DNA of 64,000 bases from Candidatus Binataceae bacterium (lineage in GTDB: Bacteria > Desulfobacterota > Binatia > Binatales > Binataceae): the NCBI GenBank assembly GCA_035308025.1, contig DATGHL010000018.1, positions 1 through 64,000 of the forward strand, written 5' to 3'. This document shows, in pieces, positions 52,301 to 59,812 of the stretch. Position 1 is the stretch's first letter. Each line of letters opens with the position of its first letter. The notes below the pieces were generated by a model. The model was not told the DNA's origin. It ran no database searches and saw nothing but the letters and a program-made list of their open reading frames with translations. The position numbers and the translations under genes are program-made.

Positions 52301-52368
52301 TTAATTTGAACGCAGCTCGCAGACTCGCCTGCTCGGCTTCGTTCGCAGGGCCTCACTCCGCCTAGTGT
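52301..52368 (-). repeat. Dispersed 3'-end repeat, copy 4 (short form)
   Basis: On the minus strand it begins ACACTAGGCGGAGTGAGG, followed by CGAAGCCGAGCAGGCGAGTCTGCGAG and CTGCGTTCAAATTAAG. The gene just before it ends CAA TAA CAC TAG, so the repeat's CACTAG is in frame directly after the actual TAA. The 3' half matches copy 6 (GCTGCGTTCCAATTAAG). Confidence 0.6.
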
Positions 52369-53246
52369 TATTGCTTGGGGGCGAGCGCTTCCATCACGCG
52401 CGGATCAGGGAGTGCTTCGCTATCCACGCGAAGCGGCAGGATACAGACGTGCGTGGCGCCGGCCTTGAGGTGCGCGTCGATGCGATCGCGAATTTTGTCG
52501 GCGCTGCCCCAAGCCACGATCGCGTCAACCAGCGCGTCGCTGCCGCCGTTCGCGAATTCCTTGTCGGCCCATCCCAGCGCTTTGAGATTGTTCGTGTAGT
52601 TCGGCAAGCGCGGCACATAGGTCTTCATATAGGTGCGGGCGGCGGCGCGCGCCTTGGCCGGATCGGTTTCGAGGATTACCGCCTGCGCCGCGCAGATCCA
52701 CGGCTTAGGGCCGATCGCCGCGCGCGCCTTCGCGGTATGCTCCGGCGGGACGAAATAGGTATGGGTCCCCTGGGTCTGCTCCGCCGCCAGTGCGAGCATC
52801 TTCGGATGCAACGCGGCGATCACCACCGGCACCTCCTCCTTCGCTGCCGGCGCGCGATAGAGCGCGCTCTTCATCTTCGGCAAATAATCCTTCATGTAGC
52901 TGTAGGGTTTGTCGTAGCTGTGCCCGCGCAGATTGTTCACCAGCGGCTTGTGGCTCACGCCGATCCCGAGCAGGAAGCGCCCGCCTGACAATTCGGCGAC
53001 CGTCTTTGAAGCCGCCGACATCGTGATCGGATCGCGCGCCCAGATATTCGCGATACCGGTGGCGAAGACCAGGCGCTCGGTATGGGCGGCGAGATAAGCG
53101 CTATGTGCGAACGGCTCGCGGCCGACCGCCTCGGGAATCCACATCGCGCCGTAGCCGAGTTTTTCGACCTTGCGGACGAACTCGACGCTCGCCGCCGCGT
53201 CCATCCCGTCGAGAAAGAACCAGATGCCGATTTTTCCAATATCCAT
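52368..53246 (-). CDS. LLM-class (luciferase-like) F420-dependent oxidoreductase 1
   Basis: 292 residues with the luciferase-like TIM-barrel pattern: KIGIWFFLDGMDAAASVEFVRKVEKLGYGAMWIPEAVGREPFAHSAYLAAHTERLVFATGIANIWARDP and the glycine-rich GGRFLLGIGVSHKPLV. Such enzymes use F420 or FMN to oxidise or reduce small organic substrates. Two further members lie 3.5 and 4.5 kb away on the plus strand, so the group probably serves one cofactor economy. The stop codon is next to a dispersed repeat. Confidence 0.9.
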   Translation of the reverse strand: MDIGKIGIWFFLDGMDAAASVEFVRKVEKLGYGAMWIPEAVGREPFAHSAYLAAHTERLVFATGIANIWARDPITMSAASKTVAELSGGRFLLGIGVSHKPLVNNLRGHSYDKPYSYMKDYLPKMKSALYRAPAAKEEVPVVIAALHPKMLALAAEQTQGTHTYFVPPEHTAKARAAIGPKPWICAAQAVILETDPAKARAAARTYMKTYVPRLPNYTNNLKALGWADKEFANGGSDALVDAIVAWGSADKIRDRIDAHLKAGATHVCILPLRVDSEALPDPRVMEALAPKQ

Positions 53247-53292
53247 GATGATCCTTAATTAGCCGGAGCCGGAGGCCCGAACAAGCGCTGAA

Positions 53293-53361
53293 ACACTAGC
53301 GGAGCGAGGGCTGCCGAGCGGAGCGAGCAAAGGAGTCTGCGACGTGCGTCAAGAATCTTAG
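53293..53361 (+). repeat. Dispersed 3'-end repeat, copy 5 (short form)
   Basis: Begins ACACTAGCGGAGCGAGG, then CCGAGCGGAGCGAGCAAAGGAGTCTGCGACGTGCGTCAAGAATCTT. Unlike the other copies it is not at a stop codon but in the divergent region between the luciferase-like gene and the SnoaL-like gene. Its orientation is plus. Confidence 0.55.
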
Positions 53362-53445
53362 TACGCGCGGCGCCGCCGAGGATGAACGGATGTGCGTCAA
53401 GCTGTGATAACTTTCCCGATCATCTTCGCCAGGAGGACCAAGGCC

Positions 53446-53883
53446 ATGACCGACATTGAACGCTTGCTCGCGATCGAAGAGATCCGGCAGGTCAAGGCGC
53501 GTTATTTCCGCTGCATGGACATGAAGGACTGGGCCGGCTTCACCGCGGTCTTTGCCCCCGATGCGACCGTCGATTACACCCCGGCCTCCGCCGATTCGAG
53601 TGACTGGAAGGCCGCCGGCGCCGCTAATGTCGTGGCCTTAGTGCGCAGCGTCGTCGAGCGCGCCGTCTCGATTCATCACGGCCACATGGCCGAAGTCGAG
53701 ATCACCTCGCCGACCGCGGCGCGCGCGATCTTCGCGATGGAAGATCTGATCTACTGGCCCGAAGGCTCACGCTACAAGACGATGCACGGCTGGGGCCACT
53801 ATCACGAGACCTACGAAAAACTCGGCGGCAAGTGGCTGATCAAGACGCTGGTGCTCACCCGCCTCCGCGTCGAGAATACGTGA
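53446..53883 (+). CDS. SnoaL-like (NTF2-fold) protein 1
   Basis: 145 residues from the ATG at 53446, supported by AGGAGG ten bases before it. IERLLAIEEIRQVKARYFRCMDMKDWAGFTAVFAPDATVDY is the typical SnoaL_4/NTF2 opening, and the rest is a cone-shaped beta fold (HHGHMAEVEITSPTAARAIFAMEDLIYW). These enzymes are often dehydratases, cyclases or hydrolases of polyketides or steroids; no catalytic residue is certain. A second copy of the family lies at 56.3 kb, with a restriction-modification system between them. Confidence 0.87.
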   Translation: MTDIERLLAIEEIRQVKARYFRCMDMKDWAGFTAVFAPDATVDYTPASADSSDWKAAGAANVVALVRSVVERAVSIHHGHMAEVEITSPTAARAIFAMEDLIYWPEGSRYKTMHGWGHYHETYEKLGGKWLIKTLVLTRLRVENT

Positions 53884-53943
53884 ATGACGCAAACCATTGC
53901 CTATAACCCGGCTCTCTCATAAATCAATGGGCGACGAAGATCG

Positions 53944-55386
53944 ATGCAGTTGTTCGGCCAGGAGGCTGACGTGAGAGGGTTTGTGCCGACTCCGCCGGAA
54001 ATCGTGGACCAGATGGTGGACCGCCTGTTCCGAACGAGGCCACCCACGCAGAGCAACAGTCTGCTCGATCCCGGATGCGGAACCGGCGCATTCCTGGCAG
54101 GGGTTCTGCGTTGGTGCGCGAAAAAAGGCGTGGCGCCGCCAAAGATGGTCGGGATCGAGTCCGAACCGGGGCGGGCCCGCTACGCGCGAGCAGCGTTCGC
54201 CGGGATCAAGAGCGTCCAAATACGCGACGCGGACTTTCTTCTCGATCCCGTGGAGACGTTCGATTTCATCGTTGGCAATCCGCCGTACGTATCAATCTAC
54301 AGCCTCTCCGAGAGCGAAAAGCAGCAGTTTCGTGCCGCATATATGACCGCGCACGGTCGCTTCGATCTATATATGCTGTTCTTCGAGCGTGCGCTCAAGA
54401 GCCTGACGCCCGATGGCATACTCACGTTCATTACGCCGGAGAAATTCTTGTATGTATCCAGTGCAAGCCCGCTGCGACGCATCTTGGGTTCGCTTCAGGT
54501 AGAAGAAATTGAGTTAGTTGCAGAAACGGCTTTCGAAGGCTTGGTTACCTATCCAACAATCACAACCGTCGTTAACCGCAAGCGGTCAAAACCTTCGTTG
54601 GTGCGAACGCGTGGTGGGACGACTCAATACTGCCTACTGAGTAACGACGGCAATTCCTGGATGCCGATTATCAGCGGAGCGCGTGAAGACTGCACTGATG
54701 GCCTTTCGCTCCAAGATATCTGCATCCGAGTGAGTTGTGGAGTAGCGACCGGCGCCGACGAGGTATTCGTTCGCGAGACGGCATTGCTTAACGACGAACT
54801 CCGCAAATTCGCTCTACCTACCATGAGCGGTCGCGAATTAACTTCGGTCACAGACAACGGTCCATCTGCTTCCACGTACTCGATGCTCCTTCCTTACTCG
54901 CTCCATGGTTCGCTATTGCCCGAACGTCGTCTCGGCGCACTGGGAGGCTATTTGCGACGGTCCCATATCCGCAAACGACTCGAGGGTCGCACTTGCGCGA
55001 GACGCAAACCGTGGTACGCCTTTCATGAGACACCACCGTTGCCCGACATTCTGCGGCCGAAAATCCTATGTAAGGATATCACGCAAAAGCCGAAGTTTTG
55101 GATAGACCAGGCCGGAACACTCGTTCCGCGCCACTCCGTTTACTATGTCGTCCCTAAAGTCCCTGACGACATCGGGCGCTTGTGCGGATACCTGAATTCC
55201 CCGGTCGCCGCGCAATGGCTGAATGAGCATTGCCAACGCGCAGCCAATGGCTTCTTGCGACTGCAAAGTAGCGCGCTGAAAGCGCTCCCGCTTCCGGGCG
55301 ATCTGCTTCGGCTACACCCGCGGAGAACAGGTTTGCAGATCCGGCTGGAATTGCAGGGTCGCGCTGAAAGCATCACGCACCGATGA
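53944..55386 (+). CDS. N6-adenine DNA methyltransferase (type II restriction-modification)
   Basis: 480 residues. SAM-binding motif I is LLDPGCGTGAFLAGVL (residues 41-56) and catalytic motif IV is IVGNPPYVSIYS (NPPY at 112-115), as in gamma-class N6-adenine methylases. The N-terminal VPTPPEIVDQMV segment is typical of the Eco57I/TaqI-like group. The C-terminal 200 residues (LPTMSGRELTSVTDNG, ILCKDITQKPKFWIDQAGTL, LCGYLNSPVAAQWL) resemble a target-recognition domain. It protects host DNA at the recognition sequence. Its TGA overlaps the endonuclease ATG (ATGA). Composition is lower in GC than its neighbours. Confidence 0.88.
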   Translation: MQLFGQEADVRGFVPTPPEIVDQMVDRLFRTRPPTQSNSLLDPGCGTGAFLAGVLRWCAKKGVAPPKMVGIESEPGRARYARAAFAGIKSVQIRDADFLLDPVETFDFIVGNPPYVSIYSLSESEKQQFRAAYMTAHGRFDLYMLFFERALKSLTPDGILTFITPEKFLYVSSASPLRRILGSLQVEEIELVAETAFEGLVTYPTITTVVNRKRSKPSLVRTRGGTTQYCLLSNDGNSWMPIISGAREDCTDGLSLQDICIRVSCGVATGADEVFVRETALLNDELRKFALPTMSGRELTSVTDNGPSASTYSMLLPYSLHGSLLPERRLGALGGYLRRSHIRKRLEGRTCARRKPWYAFHETPPLPDILRPKILCKDITQKPKFWIDQAGTLVPRHSVYYVVPKVPDDIGRLCGYLNSPVAAQWLNEHCQRAANGFLRLQSSALKALPLPGDLLRLHPRRTGLQIRLELQGRAESITHR

Positions 55387-56171
55387 GCACACCCTTCGAC
55401 GAGGTCGTCACACAAATCAAGCAGCGGGGCTTCCACGATCACCGCCTCGAAGATCATTCGGACATTATAGGCACTCTACTTCTGAAGGATTTGCGCGAAA
55501 GTTGCGTCCCATTTGAAGCGGATTTCGCCTCAGGAAAAATAACCTCTTGGTTGAACGTACGCACTCCGGGAGCACGCAATCGAAAAATCGACGTTTTAGT
55601 CGGTGAGCCCGACTCGGCAGGTAACCCCGATCTCGGAAAGCTGCGGGTTTGTGTCGAAAACAAATCCGTGATCACGGCGCATCGTAATCTGTACGCCAGA
55701 TTCGATGATCTCAACGAAGCTCTGCAGGTATTGCATAGAGCGAAGGCCGAAGCCGTGCTCATCGCAACGGTAATCTTCGGGGTGGCCGAGCGTGTACTTA
55801 ATGTGCCGGACCGGATTAAGTCGAGGTATCGGGGAAACGAGGCTAAATTCGACAAGCAGATACTGCCGCGATTATCGTCAGGCGACCAGAAGTTGTGGAA
55901 GGACTTTCACTGGGCGGTGAGCGTGAATCGGCCCAAGGACCCAGCCAAGACAGTTGCTAAGTTCCGTCAATTGCCAACGCGCGCTCCGGGACACACTCAC
56001 ATTGTTGGGTATGACTATGTGCTGCTGATCCCGGCGTTCATCGACAATGTGAACACGCCGTTTATTCCAAATCCTAACGATCCAAGAAGCCTTCACATCG
56101 ATGTCGAGCAGGAATACAGGTCGATGCTGGAAGCTGTCTGCAAAGCCTACTCCGCCCGATGGCACCTCTAA
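55383..56171 (+). CDS. Putative type II restriction endonuclease, PD-(D/E)XK-like
   Basis: 262 residues, translationally coupled to the methylase by a four-base overlap. A D...ExK pattern is visible: RNRKIDVLVGEP (Asp70) and LRVCVENKSVITAHRN (Glu92, Lys94), with a run of charged and aromatic residues downstream. No family name comes to mind, so the enzyme may be a divergent restriction nuclease. The order methylase-then-nuclease and the overlap strongly suggest a type II restriction-modification pair. The recognition site is unknown. The gene ends 88 bp before the next SnoaL-like gene. Confidence 0.75.
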   Translation: MSTPFDEVVTQIKQRGFHDHRLEDHSDIIGTLLLKDLRESCVPFEADFASGKITSWLNVRTPGARNRKIDVLVGEPDSAGNPDLGKLRVCVENKSVITAHRNLYARFDDLNEALQVLHRAKAEAVLIATVIFGVAERVLNVPDRIKSRYRGNEAKFDKQILPRLSSGDQKLWKDFHWAVSVNRPKDPAKTVAKFRQLPTRAPGHTHIVGYDYVLLIPAFIDNVNTPFIPNPNDPRSLHIDVEQEYRSMLEAVCKAYSARWHL

Positions 56172-56259
56172 CCCTCAGCCGCTACCCGGGGTGTTTGACG
56201 ACTGTCGCGCGGGCGGCTTAAGGTCGCGGATAGATATACCCATTCTGGAGGATTCAGCT

Positions 56260-56718
56260 ATGGCGGACGCGGCGCTCGAAAAACGCATCACGGAACTCGA
56301 AGATGTCGAGGCGATCAAGCGGCTCAAGGCGTTCTACTGCGACATCTGCGACGACGACCACAACCCCGATCGCATCTGGAAAATTTTTGCCGAGGACGGC
56401 ATCTGGGAGGGCGGCGACTTCGGCCAGGCCAAGGGTCACGCGGCGATTCGCCAGCTCTTCGAGGGCTTCAAAAAGCTCATCAGTTTTTCCCAGCACAACG
56501 TCTTCAATCCGCAGATTGTCGTCAACGGCGATCGCGCTCATGCGAGTTGGTACCTAGTCGGGCCCTTTACCTTCCGCGAGAAAAACGACGCGCGCTGGCT
56601 CGCCTGCCGTTACGAAGACGACTACGTAAAGATCAACGGTGAGTGGAAGTATCAGCATCTGCGCGCGATCATCCGGATGTCCGCGCCCTACGAGACCGGC
56701 TGGGCGAAACAACAGTAA
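56260..56718 (+). CDS. SnoaL-like (NTF2-fold) protein 2
   Basis: 152 residues from ATG 56260, with a GGAGG site eight bases before it. It begins LEKRITELEDVEAIKRLKAFYCDICDDDHNPDRIWKIFAEDGIWEGGDFG, again a SnoaL_4 opening, followed by the NTF2 barrel (NVFNPQIVVNGDRAHASWYLVGPFT). The Asp-rich DDDHNPDRI loop is a distinctive local feature. It precedes two luciferase-like oxidoreductase genes closely enough to form an operon, so it may act on the same substrate type. Confidence 0.87.
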   Translation: MADAALEKRITELEDVEAIKRLKAFYCDICDDDHNPDRIWKIFAEDGIWEGGDFGQAKGHAAIRQLFEGFKKLISFSQHNVFNPQIVVNGDRAHASWYLVGPFTFREKNDARWLACRYEDDYVKINGEWKYQHLRAIIRMSAPYETGWAKQQ

Positions 56719-56748
56719 TACTCTCGGCTGGCTTTGCGAGGAGCTCTC

Positions 56749-57609
56749 ATGAAGTTCGGACTGATGTTCGTTAATTCCGGGCCCTTCAGTAATCCTGATC
56801 TGCTGGCCCATCTGGCGGTGACCGCCGAGAACTGCGGCTTCGAGTCGCTCTGGACGGTCGAGCACGTCGTGATTCCGAAGGGCTATCAGACGCCGTATCC
56901 GTACTCGAAGGACGGCAAGATTCCCGGCGGCGAGGACATCGCGATTCCCGATCCGCTCTTGCCCCTGAGCTTTGTTGCGGCGTTGACCAAAACGGTGAAA
57001 CTCGCGACCGGTGTGATGATCCTGCCGCAGCGCCATCCGCTCTATGTCGCGAAAGAGATGGCGACGCTCGACGTGCTCTCGGGCGGCCGCACCATCCTGG
57101 GAATTGGCTCGGGCTGGCTCAAGGAGGAGTTCGACGCGCTCGGACTGGACTTTCATACGCGCGGCGCGCGGACCGACGAGGCGATCAAATCGATGCGCAG
57201 TCTGTGGCGCGAGAATCCGTCGAGCTTTCACGGTAAGCACTTCGATTTCGGCCCGGTGATAAGCTATCCCAAGCCGGCGCAGGCGGCGGGCGTGCCGATT
57301 CATATCGGCGGCCATTCACCGGCGGCGGCGCGCCGCGCGGGACGGCTCGGTGACGGTTTTTTCCCGGCGCTCAGCGATGCGGCCAAGCTCAAAGAACTGC
57401 TCGCGCTGATGCGCACCGAGGCCGCGAAGGCCGGACGCGACGCCGCAACGATCGAGCTATCGTGCATCGGCAGCGCCAAGCCCGATGCGATCAAACCGTT
57501 GCAGGACGTCGGCATCCAGCGCGTGATCCTCGCGCCGCCGGGTTTCGACAAGGAGGCCCTGTCGCGCGGCCTCGAGAAACTCGGCAACGAAGTCATCGCG
57601 CGACACTAG
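56749..57609 (+). CDS. LLM-class F420-dependent oxidoreductase 2
   Basis: 286 residues from the ATG at 56749, with GAGGAG upstream. KFGLMFVNSGPFSNPDLLAHLAVTAENCGFESLWTVEHVVIPKGYQ is the luciferase-like start; GVMILPQRHPLYVAKEMATLDVLSGGRTILGIGSGWLKEEFDALG and IPIHIGGHSPAAARRAGRLGDGFFP-type segments follow. It is closely related to the next gene (over half of the visible segments match), so it likely arose by tandem duplication. The final His codon and TAG are the first bases of a dispersed repeat. Confidence 0.92.
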   Translation: MKFGLMFVNSGPFSNPDLLAHLAVTAENCGFESLWTVEHVVIPKGYQTPYPYSKDGKIPGGEDIAIPDPLLPLSFVAALTKTVKLATGVMILPQRHPLYVAKEMATLDVLSGGRTILGIGSGWLKEEFDALGLDFHTRGARTDEAIKSMRSLWRENPSSFHGKHFDFGPVISYPKPAQAAGVPIHIGGHSPAAARRAGRLGDGFFPALSDAAKLKELLALMRTEAAKAGRDAATIELSCIGSAKPDAIKPLQDVGIQRVILAPPGFDKEALSRGLEKLGNEVIARH

Positions 57610-57696
57610 CGGAGCGTAGCGAAGCGAGCACAGGGGGCGGCCGAGTCTGCGAGGCGCGGCCCAGGTCAAGAGTCGGCAAGCTGCGTTCCAATTAAG
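57603..57696 (+). repeat. Dispersed 3'-end repeat, copy 6 (long form)
   Basis: ACACTAGCGGAGCG, then GCGAAGCGAGCACAGGGGGC, CGAGTCTGCGAGGCGCGGCC, AGGTCAAGAGTC and AGCTGCGTTCCAATTAAG. It supplies the last His and stop codon of LLM 2. Together with copies 1 and 3 it defines the long form. It sits in the 132-bp spacer between LLM 2 and LLM 3. Confidence 0.7.
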
Positions 57697-57741
57697 TCAG
57701 CGACGTCTCGAACTATTGAGCCAAGCGCCGGAGAATCACCT

Positions 57742-58596
57742 TTGAAAGCAGGAATTATCTTCGCCAATTCAGGCCGTTTCAGCCGGCCGGAACTCTTCGC
57801 GCAGCTTGCCCGCGACTGCGAGCAACTGGGCTTCGAATCAATCTGGACGGTCGAGCACGTCGTCATCCCGCAGCCGCACATGCCGTATCCCGGCTCGAAG
57901 GACGGCTCGATGCCCGGCGGCGACGAAGTGCCGATTCCGGATCCGCTGATTCCGCTCGCCTACGCGGCCGCGCTCACAACACGGCTGAAATTCTCGACCG
58001 GCGTGATCATCCTGCCGCAGCGCCATCCGCTCTACCTGGCCAAGCAGCTCGCCACGCTCGATCTCCTGTCGAAGGGCCGGATGATGGTCGGGATCGGCAG
58101 CGGCTGGATGAAGGAAGAATTCGACTCACTCGGCGGCGGGTACAATGTTCGCGGGGCGCGCACGGACGAATCGATCCAGGCGATGCGCGCGCTGTGGCGC
58201 GACGACGTCGCGAGCTTCCACGGCAAGCATTTTCATTTTCACGATGTGAAAAGCTTTCCGAAGCCAATTCAGAAAAACGGCATCCCGATTCACGTCGGCG
58301 GCCATTCGCCGGCCGCCGCGCGGCGCGCGGGCAAATACGGCGACGGTTTCTTTCCGACAGTCACCGATCCGGCCAAGCTCAAAGAGCTGTTCGCGTTCGT
58401 GCACGAGGAAGCCAAAAAAGCCCGCCGCGACCCCGGCGCGATCGAGTTCTCCGCGATGGCGGCGCCGCGCGCCGAGTCGCTCAAGGCGCTCGCCGCAGTC
58501 GGCGTCACGCGCGTCGTTTTCAGTCCGCCGTCTTCGGATCCGGCGAAGCTGCGCGCAGGATTGGAACAAATGATGAGTGAAGTGGCAAAAGGCTAA
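57742..58596 (+). CDS. LLM-class F420-dependent oxidoreductase 3
   Basis: 284 residues from a TTG start at 57742 (KAGIIFANSGRFSRPELFAQLARDCEQLGFESIWTVEHVVIPQP). Same architecture as the preceding gene: GVIILPQRHPLYLAKQLATLDLLSKGRMMVGIGSGWMKEEFDSLG and IPIHVGGHSPAAARRAGKYGDGFFPTV. The two copies differ mainly in the C-terminal third, so substrate specificity may have diverged after duplication. GGAG lies about ten bases upstream of the TTG. Confidence 0.9.
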   Translation: MKAGIIFANSGRFSRPELFAQLARDCEQLGFESIWTVEHVVIPQPHMPYPGSKDGSMPGGDEVPIPDPLIPLAYAAALTTRLKFSTGVIILPQRHPLYLAKQLATLDLLSKGRMMVGIGSGWMKEEFDSLGGGYNVRGARTDESIQAMRALWRDDVASFHGKHFHFHDVKSFPKPIQKNGIPIHVGGHSPAAARRAGKYGDGFFPTVTDPAKLKELFAFVHEEAKKARRDPGAIEFSAMAAPRAESLKALAAVGVTRVVFSPPSSDPAKLRAGLEQMMSEVAKG

Positions 58597-58605
58597 GCCG
58601 TCGCG

Positions 58606-59430
58606 TTAGCGCGGCTGGCTGCCGCTCGTGAGATCTTTCGGCGGATGGACGGCCGGATGCTTTTGCGGATCGCGCTCCTTCTTTGTGCCAGGTGGGCGCT
58701 TGCTCTCCTCGACGAATCGATGCAGCAGCTCGAGCGCATCGATCGTGCGCTGCTGCAAGCCGGCGCTCGCGCGTTCAATGCGCTCCGGATCGGGCTGGTT
58801 GCCTTTGGGGATACTCGCCAAGGCCTCCCACCAGCTCACCTGGTCGAAGTAGGTCATGAACACCACCTGGACTTGCACCAGATTCGCTAGCGCACGCTGG
58901 ATGCGTTCGATCGGATCGCGCATGAACAGCGTGATGAAGCTGGCCGCGCCGAGACCCCCGAAGAGCAGCGAGTAAACCTGCGTGCGAGTCGAGGCCGCGA
59001 GAATGGCGGCATACACGAAGAGCGCGATCCCGACGCCGAACATGAGCCGGTTCATCCAGGTTATGGTGGAGAAGGTGCCGGCGGCGCGATCGAAGGTCGT
59101 CTTGACTACATCGAGCGCTTTTTCCGTAACCGACAAACGCAACTCCATGGTTCGAACCATGAACCTGTGCTGCTCTTCCATGAATTTCTGCGCGAGCGCG
59201 GGCGGCAACTGCGAGCCCTCGGAAAACGGCGGCTGAAGTGGCAACTCGGGACCGACGAGCGCGCGCGGAGCGGGAACTAGAATGATTTGCTTGAGTTGGT
59301 CCAGCTCCGGCGAATCGAGCGAATACCCGGCATCGTGGATGCAGCCTTCGGGATTGGTTCTAACCTGTGCCGCGAAGGCTAGATCAATCTGACTGCGCCC
59401 GAGCGCCTTCCACAGATCTTCCTGGCTCAT
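58606..59430 (-). CDS. Two-span membrane protein with a RiPP-leader-like (NHLP/Nif11-type) N-terminus
   Basis: 274 residues. Residues 1-48 (MSQEDLWKALGRSQIDLAFAAQ, then NPEGCIHDAGYSLDSPELDQL) resemble the leader domain of NHLP/Franean-type RiPP precursors (helix, a conserved NPE, then a GYxL turn and helix). A linker follows, then a helical stretch, two membrane helices (about 127-146 and 152-170, with LFMRDPIERI after the second) and a soluble C-terminal helix-rich tail ending in a Lys/Pro-rich segment. No known enzymatic motif is seen. It starts 21 bp after the RHH-like gene on the same strand and is likely cotranscribed with it. Confidence 0.6.
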   Translation of the reverse strand: MSQEDLWKALGRSQIDLAFAAQVRTNPEGCIHDAGYSLDSPELDQLKQIILVPAPRALVGPELPLQPPFSEGSQLPPALAQKFMEEQHRFMVRTMELRLSVTEKALDVVKTTFDRAAGTFSTITWMNRLMFGVGIALFVYAAILAASTRTQVYSLLFGGLGAASFITLFMRDPIERIQRALANLVQVQVVFMTYFDQVSWWEALASIPKGNQPDPERIERASAGLQQRTIDALELLHRFVEESKRPPGTKKERDPQKHPAVHPPKDLTSGSQPR

Positions 59431-59451
59431 CGTCGCGTCCGCGAATCGAGA

Positions 59452-59649
59452 TCAGGCCCACAGCGCCATCAGTTGCTGAGTGCGCGCCTGCATGTTCGCG
59501 CCGAACTCCTTGCGCAGCTCGTAATCGATAAGGATGTTGGCCAGAAGGTTGCGCGCGTAGATCTCGCGCGTGCCGGCGCCGGTTTGGGTGACGAGTTCGT
59601 CCATCACGGCCAGGAACTGATCCGGAACCCGGATCGTGATTGTCGCCAC
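59452..59649 (-). CDS. Small ribbon-helix-helix-like protein
   Basis: 65 residues from a GTG at 59647-59649, with a strong GGAGGAGGAGC ribosome site. MATITIRVPDQFLAVMDELVTQTG is a ribbon-helix-helix-type beginning (beta strand TITIRVP, then helix), followed by TREIYARNLLANILIDYELRKEF and a short C-terminal helix. Such proteins are usually dimeric DNA-binding repressors or antitoxins. It is the first gene of a two-gene unit with the membrane protein and may autoregulate that unit. Confidence 0.75.
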   Translation of the reverse strand: MATITIRVPDQFLAVMDELVTQTGAGTREIYARNLLANILIDYELRKEFGANMQARTQQLMALWA

Positions 59650-59812
59650 GCAGCTCCTCCTCCCTCGCTTTCACTTTGCCAGGCCGCCACGCGCTATGGA
59701 TATACCGTGCAAACAGGCGGGCAGCAAATCACCTCAGTAGCGATTTCCCGATCAGATGGAATGCTGCGGAGGAATGGATCGCCGAACGGGTTTTGTGAAA
59801 AAATCCCCGATC

